Positions 56,562 to 64,000 of a stretch of 64,000 bases of DNA are shown in pieces. Below the pieces are notes generated by a model. It saw only the letters and a program-made list of their open reading frames with translations. It made no database searches and was not told the DNA's origin. Origin of the DNA: Ophiura sarsii (taxonomy: Eukaryota > Echinodermata > Ophiuroidea > Amphilepidida > Ophiuridae); assembly GCA_035610835.1 (NCBI GenBank), contig CM069449.1, positions 6,222,542 to 6,286,541 on the forward strand, read 5' to 3'. Numbering within the stretch: position 1 is the first letter of the stretch; the number at the start of each line of letters is the position of its first letter. The position numbers were made by a program, and so were the translations under genes.

Positions 56562-57675
56562 CCTGATTTAAACCATTAACTACATTTACTATGCTTCATA
56601 AAAGACCTGATTTCATTACACCTACAAGCCCTTATAGAAATATCTCTTTTTTCCAGAACCAATTTTGCCCCGAGGCATGGTGCACCCTGTGTATTTTCTA
56701 GCCCAGCTCGCTGGCCAAGCACTGCCCAAAGCCCCGCCGCGCCAGGTGGTATCCTAGTTTTGTCCATGGTATGAAGAACTTGGTACTAGCATGGTACTAC
56801 ATGTAGTGGGGACTTTAGAAACATAATTATTACAGGTTTTGCTCATTTTCTTCTGCTAATGTTCATAAATGAATAATGTTCATATGGTTTGCTGGTCGAA
56901 CGAGTTAAATCCATGGGATATTAACGAAATTAGCTAAAAGTATTCTGACAGAAAATGTTAAAAGTTTACCAATACACAGCTTTATTTATTGCTTTAATTT
57001 TCTGGGTGGAAAAAAGCCCAAAGTCTTACTTTTGAAAGTTGTTGTGTTGAGAAATTCACACTTTAACTTCAATTTGTCATTGAAATTAGTACTATTTAAA
57101 ATTTATTCAAATACAAATTTCAATATTCAAAGAAAGAAAGTCACAATATATTATCCCTGGATCAGATTTTAGTTTTAAAACTAGCCCAATGTGGCTGAAA
57201 GTGTGTCAATTCATGTGGCTAGATTGTAGACAGACTGCCTTAGGGTCTCCCCAGCATGCGGTCAATGTGTTGAATTAAAAAATTCTTGGGTGGACTTATT
57301 TAGCCCAACACGTGACTTTTCAAAGTTCTTGTGTTAAGAAATTCAATGTTTGAACTTGAATTTGTTTAAAAACCAGTGCGATTTCAGATTTTGTCTAATA
57401 TAAAGCTCAAATTTCAAACGAAATTACGATTATATAGCAGATTTAAGTTTAACATGTAGCCCAATGGACTCAAGCTATACAGGACGATGGAACGTATGTG
57501 ATCAGATTTGTGTGCAACATCCAGACCAGTCCTGGCAGTTGCTGACCACCTGTGATTTTTATTACCGCTGATATAGACTAAAAGGCTGGTAAATTGGGGA
57601 TAGATCTATAAGGATTTATAGGCGTAATGTAAACCATTAACTGCATTTACTATATTTCATAAAAGACCTGATTTA
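56562..57675. repeat. Two nested old direct duplications
   Basis: ACCATTAACTACATTTACTA...CATAAAAGACCTGATTT occurs at about 56572 and again at about 57630. Inside, the stretch from TTTTCTGGGTGGAAAAAAGC (56996) has a diverged copy starting TTCTTGGGTGGACTTATTTA (57282). The two share CAAAGTTNTTGTGTTNAGAAATTCA, CTTGAATTTGT and TAGCCCAATG words in order. The 63-codon minus frame at 56576-56767 has no recognisable feature. Confidence 0.65.
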
Positions 57676-58854
57676 AATTTAAATCTTAATTTAAGGTTGA
57701 TGAACCTTATTATATACAGGTTCTAATGCAAGGAAGGAAATGCCAGAATTAGGTAGGAGTTTTCCAGGAGTGTTTTTCATGATTAAAGAATAAAAAAGGG
57801 TATTTTTTCTGTCAAATTAAAGTGATTAGAGGGGCTGTTCCTTATTCTTTTGATGGTATATGTAAAGTTGAAAACCTAATTCTACATCAAACTAATCAAG
57901 TTTGACGATTTCATCTTCCATAAACAAGAGTAAAAATAAAACAATACTGCCGAAGCTAATTAGCCCAACCCTAACAAGCATCCAAATAATTCCCTCATCA
58001 TTGTGTAATAAATCCATATTATGCGGGCCGACAAGTGTCCCCTGTAACCATGGCAACTCATAGGCTCATAGGCCGCCAAGGGGATTGGCTATCAGTTAGT
58101 TGTCACAATTATTAAATTATCTGGCAGCCCCGCAATATTGTCATATCCATTTCCTCGTCCCCCGACCTTTTTCTTGTTAAAGAACCTTGTCCAAATAGCT
58201 AGTACAAAAAAGATTATTGTATGAGCACACCGAGAAAATATTATTCTTGTAGAGAGTCGACTAGATAGTGGTTATGTTACAGGTTTTATTTATGGAGCTC
58301 ATTAATCCACTTGTCAGGAAAGATTTCACATCGTCACGACTAGCAAGTCGTCTTTTTTTCTTGGCATTTTCCAATTGAATTGGTCTCTGAAGGCATTAAG
58401 TTCAACGACTTACTGGATATAAGGGATATGATGTATGATATAGGTGTATGGGAATGGATTGAAATTATAGGATAGGTGTGTGGGAATGGGATTACAATTG
58501 TATAGATGCATAATATATACACAGTTAAACAAAAATAAGTTCCCCTTTAGATTATGACTGATATTTTAAAAATGAGTTACTCCATCGAAACGAGTTTTGG
58601 CACACATAATGTACATGTGCGCAGCAACACTAGAACGGGGCTATTATAACTATGCAGGTGTTGTAATGCTTGAATGAGCACACATTGAATGGAGGAATAC
58701 CTCATTTCAAAAGTTGCTAAATGATGTATTGAAGGAGGGTGGTTAAGCAGCTTTTTTTTGGGGGGGGGGGGTTCCTTTAACAATTTGATGAACGGTTTTG
58801 TGAATTTTTCAAAAAGAATTAAAGAATCTCTAAAATTTCTGATATTATTCAAAG
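57676..58854. other. No gene recognised; short G run
   Basis: AT-rich sequence. GGTGT(A/G)TGGGAATGG is duplicated near 58443-58488. A G run lies near 58759-58770. Confidence 0.4.
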
Positions 58855-59733
58855 CAGGGTTCACAGTAGCTTCAAAATTATGTGGTCCAGTTGGACCCCC
58901 TATCCTGGCAATTCTCAGAATTATGGAGTCCAAATAGAAATTTTGGGAGTCCATGAAATAATGATAAATTCCCTAATTATGATTACTGTATCATGCCGCA
59001 TGTGAATGATAGTTGCTTGCTACTCTCCTCAGTCTCCTGTTTTCTATACACATTTTGACATTGTGAAGGTAATGCAGTAAGTGTGACTGTTTACTGGGGA
59101 TTACTGCATTACCTGTGACTGTACTAATTTACTGATTAACAATATACAATATTTATATTTATTAAAAAAACATACAGAAAACTTCAGAATTAAACAATCA
59201 AATTAATTGTTGTGCATTTGCCCTGAACGTACCACCCCTATTGCCAAATTGAACCGGTCCATGTCACCCTGTGCCGTGTCACAGGTCAACACTTATTATA
59301 ATACATGCAAATAATTTATCTCTTTTACCAACTGTAGAGTACTCGCAATTCCCGCACGTGCACAAACGTACATACATTTGTTTACGAACAAGTATCTTAC
59401 TCTTGTGGAGGAGACGATAATGTAGAATATCGTGCTAGTTTGGTTGTACACATCCCCTGTCAGCTTCGCTGTGTGTCTGTGTATATGCACTGATTTGTTT
59501 TGATACTAAAACACTGCGCAAATGACGATTAAGCTTAGCAAATTTTGATGCAATTTCAGATATTTGTAAACTGCGATGCATCGTGAATTCGAGATCGTAT
59601 TTATAGTAAGATGAATAGCCTCAAGCTAGGGCGTCCAAGCAAGACGCAATAACACAGGACATTTCAATATTATGGCGTCCAAATCAAAATGAGGGCGTCT
59701 ATGACGCCCAAACGCAAGGTAGCGTGAACCCTG
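58855..59733. mobile_element. hAT-like non-autonomous element, perfect 8-bp target duplication
   Basis: It starts CAGGGTTCACAGTAGCTT and ends AAGGTAGCGTGAACCCTG, an inverted repeat with two mismatches. It is flanked by ATTCAAAG on both sides (58847-58854 and 59734-59741), a perfect 8-bp duplication as expected for hAT. At 879 bp it has no transposase frame. It interrupts a pre-existing sequence that resumes as GATTACTTCAAAATTG. Confidence 0.93.
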
Positions 59734-59802
59734 ATTCAAAGATTACTTCAAAATTGTAAGGTGTTCAAAAATGTCCAAGCAAATTTCAATTTGTTTTAAA
59801 AA

Positions 59803-59892
59803 AGGCATACATGTAGTCTACCACACAAACCATGACTTCATACGCAAACAAACAGAGGCATAAATGTAGTCTACCACACAAACCATGACTTC
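59803..59892. repeat. 54-bp tandem duplication
   Basis: GGCATACATGTAGTCTACCA and onward at 59803 recurs at 59857 (GGCATAAATGTAGTCTACCA), each followed by CACAAACCATGACTTC. Confidence 0.85.
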
Positions 59893-60370
59893 TTTGACAC
59901 ATTTTGTTCATCACCTCATAAATTTAATTTGTAATTTCAAAACAACAAGACTTGCAATAGCTCAGGTATTTAATATACACACATGTACAAAATAGCTAAA
60001 TTTGCACACCTCTAGTAAATTTGGCATAAATGATACCTCATCGCAGGAATAGATCCTCTGCCAAAGCGTGCACTTTGAGCAATTGTATACCTGCCTCTCG
60101 GACTCCTCCATAGTGAACCCTGGCCTATATCTATATCACTTAATCAGTCATGTTACACTTGACAGTATATACTTAATCCTATTACAAGGGATAGATCCAC
60201 CAAGTACTCATTTGATTGGACGACTAAAATTTAAGGTGACAAGATACCTCCCTATGGCGCCCTCTCCATAAAACGCTCGCATTCAACAAACTACGTAATT
60301 TGAATAAGTCGTCGTTGCCACTCATGTGTCTACACGATCCACCGCAATGACGTGTGATAGTAGGATTAAT
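59893..60370. other. No gene recognised
   Basis: AT-rich sequence; the 67-codon frame at 60068-60271 shows no recognisable feature. Confidence 0.4.
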
Positions 60371-60557
60371 GGGCTATTCCATCTGAAACCCATACACCCC
60401 CATATGGAAGACATTACGTTAATCTTCCCCACAGGGAGTGTGAACTTCAAATGGGTTACCTGCATGGGTGACTCTATTTGAAATCTACACTCCCTGTGTG
60501 TGAGATTCAGGTAATGTCTTTCACAGAGGGTGTATGGATTTCAATTGGAATAGCTCT
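60371..60557. mobile_element. MITE with GGGCTATTCCA ends (copy 2)
   Basis: GGGCTATTCCATCTGAAAC at the left is mirrored by TTTCAATTGGAATAGCTCT at the right. Inner words CATATGGAAGACATTACG, CACAGGGAGTG, ACTCCCTGTG and AATGTCTTTCACAGAGGGTG are arranged as in the copy at 939-1124. Confidence 0.88.
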
Positions 60558-61074
60558 ATGATATGGATGGCTCTCATATTATTGATTGATTTTTGAATAC
60601 ATTTGTCATGATATTACCAAAAAAAAGAGGATGGCACAATGTTATCCCTTTAAATCAAACTTATTCTTCTGTCAATCCCTTTCATTTGAAAAACATTCAG
60701 GTCTATATGTGATTATTTGCTTTTGCACTTCACCATTTGGTAAAACATACTTCAATGTGTATTATTGATAACATTGAGCCAGGGTTTTTTACCATTAACA
60801 GACTTTATACTGAATTAATCAGATAGAACCTGATCTCTCAAAAGCTCTGTGTGGAGCTGCAGGAACACTTTGAGAAATAGAGGCAAATAAAGGTGCCCAA
60901 ATCGCAAGAATTATCAAATTCTTTTCCAACGTTATCCTCGTATGGTACATTTTATCGACGTGGTCTAAAGATATTGACACAATTCAAACGTGAGAAGTTG
61001 TCCAAATAGAGCTGACAAATTGTCATATTGAAGGTGAAGAGGGTGCAATTCAAGGTGGAAAATAGCCCACATCA
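60558..61074. other. No gene recognised
   Basis: AT-rich sequence without supportable features. Confidence 0.4.
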
Positions 61075-61142
61075 CAGGGGGGGGGGGGGTAGCATTATGA
61101 TTCAATAGGACCCTGACATTCTTAAGTCAGAGCGCTACCCCT
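61075..61142. mobile_element. Short derivative of the CAGGGGTAGC element
   Basis: It starts CAGGGG-run-TAGCATTATG and ends GACCCTGACATTCTTAAGTC then AGAGCGCTACCCCT. The 3' end is homologous to that of the 459-bp element at 62080-62538 (GACCCCTGACATTTTTGAGC then CAGCGCTACCCCT). The G run sits in the left terminus. Confidence 0.65.
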
Positions 61143-61516
61143 ACCACATCATGATGAAAAGTAGCTCAATTCAAAGTAGTAACAAAATGTAGTGCAATGT
61201 ACAGAAATGTCGTTACTTTTGAGCAATTAACACTATTGGGCTCCTAAATGGCGTGTTTGTAACAGTTGAGCTTAATGACTCTAGACGGCGCTTTCCTACA
61301 CATTAAACCGATACTAATTACTTGGTTAAGCCAGGTGCAAGGTTTGTTTGTTTGGTAATCAAGCACAATAGATAGATTAGGCAAGTAATAGAAACTGACT
61401 GAAACACCTAATGTGTCTTGATGGTTTCCGCATATATAGCAAGGACAGTCACTTGTGACCCACTTTACTTCAAAATAGTTTACTTTAAAGTACTTTATCT
61501 TTCGTATATGTCTATA

Positions 61517-61775
61517 TGTGATGCAGCACATCAAAGGGGGGGGGGGGACTTTGCAGCTGTGTTTTTCCAGATATAAATGAAAACGGACAGAAAAAAATGA
61601 AGAAAATAATAAGAATGTAGGCTTCATTTTCACTCGTAAAATCTAAAAATGCCTTAATAAATTTTGATATTATTTGGTGTCATTTTAAAGTTTAGAAAAT
61701 GATCTGATAGCATACCAAATAAACTCATAATGGACTTTACCTGCAAAGTGACCCCTTTTGATGTGCTGCATCACA
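61517..61775. mobile_element. TA-flanked MITE with TGTGATGCAGCACATCAAA ends
   Basis: TGTGATGCAGCACATCAAA plus GGGG at the left is mirrored by CCCCTTTTGATGTGCTGCAT plus CACA at the right, and both sides are flanked by TA. It is 259 bp, with a G run just inside the left end (61537-61548). Terminal sequence and target match the style of 37095-37346. Confidence 0.88.
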
Positions 61776-61932
61776 TATTTGGTAGCGTTTGAGATGCATG
61801 ATTTGTCCTAGAATAATCAGAAAGAATTCCCAACCATTTGTGTTGTTCCTTATGTGCATGTATGAAGCATTCTTTAGAAGTTATCATTAAAACATGCTAT
61901 GATAGGAAATAATAAAAGACATCTCAACTATT

Positions 61933-61951
61933 GCTGTCTTCAGTAGATAGC
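61933..61951 (+). repeat. Dispersed hairpin word
   Basis: GCTGTCTTCAGTAGATAGC: one change from the consensus. Confidence 0.85.
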
Positions 61952-62030
61952 GGAGCAAATCAGATAAGCACAATAGAATACATTAACAGCATGACTAGAT
62001 TACAAACAATTATAATTGTACAACCATAGT

Positions 62031-62049
62031 GCTATCTTCAGTAGATAGC
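62031..62049 (+). repeat. Dispersed hairpin word, exact consensus
   Basis: GCTATCTTCAGTAGATAGC, 98 bp from the copy at 61933 and in the same orientation. Confidence 0.9.
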
Positions 62050-62079
62050 AGGCTAATTTATCTAACCATTTAGGTATAA

Positions 62080-62538
62080 CAGGGGTAGCATTCAGGAGCG
62101 TCATAGACCACTTACTTTCTTGTTTGACCAATCAAGTTACACCTTGAAATTGTCCAAGGGGTCAAATAACAATGGACACAACACCTCGCATCCCTAAAAG
62201 GACACAACACCTCGCGTCCCTAAAAGGACACAACACCTCGCGTCCCTAAAAGGACACAACACCTCGAGTCCCTAAAAGGACACAACACCTCGAGTCCCTA
62301 AAAAGACACGAGTAGCGTCAAATTGATGATAAAGCGGTCAGAATCAAATTGCATAGACCCCTTAATTTCACGATGCATGGAAATGGGAACCTTAAGAAAT
62401 ACTGAATTGTCATTGTCCAGCCTTCGCTTAAATCAGAACCCCCTTTTTTTGGACCCCTTGAATTTGGTTTTGCAGTCCTTAAAGGGTCCGGAAAAATTCA
62501 ATATGACCCCTGACATTTTTGAGCCAGCGCTACCCCTG
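62080..62538. mobile_element. Element with CAGGGGTAGC ends, carrying a minisatellite
   Basis: CAGGGGTAGC at the left and GCGCTACCCCTG at the right form a short terminal inverted repeat of hAT-like appearance (CAGGG...CCCTG). No clear target duplication. It includes the 26-bp array at 62174-62310. A short relative is at 61075-61142. The 73-codon frame across the right end is incidental. Confidence 0.6.
62174..62310. repeat. 26-bp minisatellite, about 5 copies
   Basis: The unit is GGACACAACACCTCGCGTCC plus CTAAAA, with CGCATCC and CGAGTCC variants. Confidence 0.93.
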
Positions 62539-62576
62539 CATTAGCAATATTCTATGCTGCTTTATTCCTACTTCCT

Positions 62577-62645
62577 TAGTGGTGTACCTAGGGGATGGTA
62601 GGGATGGCATGTACCATGGGCGTCACTTGAAGGGGGGCACCGAGC
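62577..62645. repeat. hAT-end-like fragment (TAGTGGTGTACCTAGGGG)
   Basis: TAGTGGTGTACCTAGGGG is close to the CAGTGGCGTANCNAGG termini at 32763 and 33485; GGGCGTCACTTGAAGGGGGG follows. No partner end found. Confidence 0.4.
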
Positions 62646-62929
62646 CGTTTCTATCAAAGTTAATTAAGAGATATATCAAACTGGAGCTGATATTGCTATT
62701 TGAAACTACATGGTATATACTCTGTATATACTAGGCTGATTAGAATTCTGTCTTTCCTAAAATTCTGCAATACATCAACCACATGCATATCTGAATTTGT
62801 AGGGCATGTCAAAAATCCATTCATTACATCCAGTCACATCCTTTCAATAATATATGATATCTTAAATATAATAATACTACAAAAGCTTTTAATTAATTAA
62901 TCAATCAAACCAATGCATAATTCAAAATA

Positions 62930-63647
62930 CAGGGTGTTTCATGTCTGCCTAAGTATGAATTATTTTACAAGGACTACTTTATTAGGTGAAATAAGTGATA
63001 ATGGATTGCACTAAACAATTTATGTACACTTTTGATATGAAGGTTTGAAATCCATATTGTTATTATGTGTCAGTGTAATCAATGTTAATGTAGAAACTAA
63101 TAGCCTGAATCATCTGATTAAACATTGGGGGAGATTTTATACGAATGAAAAGCCACTTTCTCGGTGTGTCTGAATTATATATAGTTTGCGGCGACCATAC
63201 ACAACTCCAAATATGGTACAGCCTATACATTATGAGACCAATGTATTATAACAAAAGAGCTACAAACGATATTTGTTTCTCTAATTATAGCCTACCCTAC
63301 TCATGGCACTTTTTCAGTAGAGACTTTTACAGACAAATAGAACAACCAGCTCGCTCACAGTGATTTTGGATGATATTCTTATAGATTAGATAGCCATAAT
63401 CTCTTGTATTTCAATACAGGTAATATTTTGACACAGGTAAAAGTATCCTCCCGCACTGACAACGATATGCTTATAATGACATGACCCAAAACATCAGTCC
63501 CAAGTGCTTTTTTTCATGTCCCTAAAAACAAAAAAAATCCAATTATTAACCTAAAACTATTATACATTATATTAAAGTTTATAAAATAGACAAATTACAC
63601 ACAATTATTCAAATGAAAATTATAGTTGTTTTACATGTGGCACCCTG
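62930..63647. mobile_element. Mariner-like non-autonomous element (CAGGGTG...CATGT ends)
   Basis: The left end CAGGGTGTTTCATGT and the right end, reading CAGGGTGCCACATGT on the opposite strand, are both flanked by TA. The terminal repeat is short (about 15 bp with three mismatches), so support is moderate. The 72-codon frame inside (63145-63363) shows no transposase motif. Confidence 0.65.
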
Positions 63648-64000
63648 TATATTTGTCTCTTTATCTATGTATTACAATTAGGATATTTGTAGGGCAGGTC
63701 ATATACCAGTAAGATATAAGTTATGATACACAGTACATAATAGATACATATAATGCTATAATGGGAATATAATTGAAATATAATCAACGGGGTATTACAG
63801 CTTATGGTTTATAAATGTCAGCCTAAGCTTGGAGGATGAAATCATTCTAAAACAAATTTGAGGGGGATTTTTGTTGTGCAATGTAAAATTTGATGCTTTT
63901 CATACTCCTGAAGTTGTGGGGGGGGGGAGGGAATAACGACCTGCCAATATGCTTCAAAGGCCAGTGTAAAAAGTACACACAGAAGAAATCAAATCTCACA
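63648..64000. other. No gene recognised
   Basis: AT-rich tail of the window with a short G run near 63917-63927. Confidence 0.4.

Overview
This is a window of AT-rich eukaryotic genomic DNA. Animal (metazoan) origin is most likely: it has large minisatellite arrays, tRNA-derived SINE-like repeats, and many small hAT-like, TA-flanked mariner-like and foldback elements. The style resembles marine invertebrate deuterostomes (echinoderm or hemichordate), but that is an impression and the species cannot be fixed from sequence alone. I found no protein-coding gene that I can support. The open frames are short, lack recognisable domains, and mostly arise inside tandem repeats. A 100-N assembly gap lies at 14865-14964, so order and distance across it are not proven. 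The window is best read as intergenic or intronic, repeat-dominated DNA.

Layout. 0-14.8 kb: a truncated TTAA foldback, a GGGCTATTCCA MITE, a 22-bp minisatellite, a tRNA-like fragment abutting a MITE, a 1.1-kb element with GAGCATGTTTCTACTGGG ends, duplicated hairpins, and a mariner-like element (10335-11425) carrying a second transposon with an intact 7-bp target-site duplication. A GC-richer island full of GTCGGCGA-type words (13.87-14.5 kb) precedes the gap. 15-33 kb: nested inverted-repeat elements, mariner-like elements, a TIR element with a tRNA-like core (second copy at 49.7 kb), a perfect 33-bp array, and an hAT MITE inserted into an older foldback MITE. 33.7-56 kb: six big tandem arrays (38, 22, 78, 44, 24 and 58-bp units), four of them longer than 1 kb, three with clear higher-order structure, with small elements between. 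56-64 kb: old direct duplications, an 879-bp hAT-like element with a perfect 8-bp target duplication, and several further MITEs.

Two recurring themes cut across the window. First, a 19-bp hairpin word (GCTATCTTCAGTAGATAGC) with a conserved, non-palindromic loop occurs about ten times on both strands, in otherwise unrelated surroundings. Second, many of the minisatellite units are built around CATG or CATATG palindromes. Since no genes are supported, there is no pathway or operon to describe; the biology visible here is that of transposable elements and tandem-repeat turnover.
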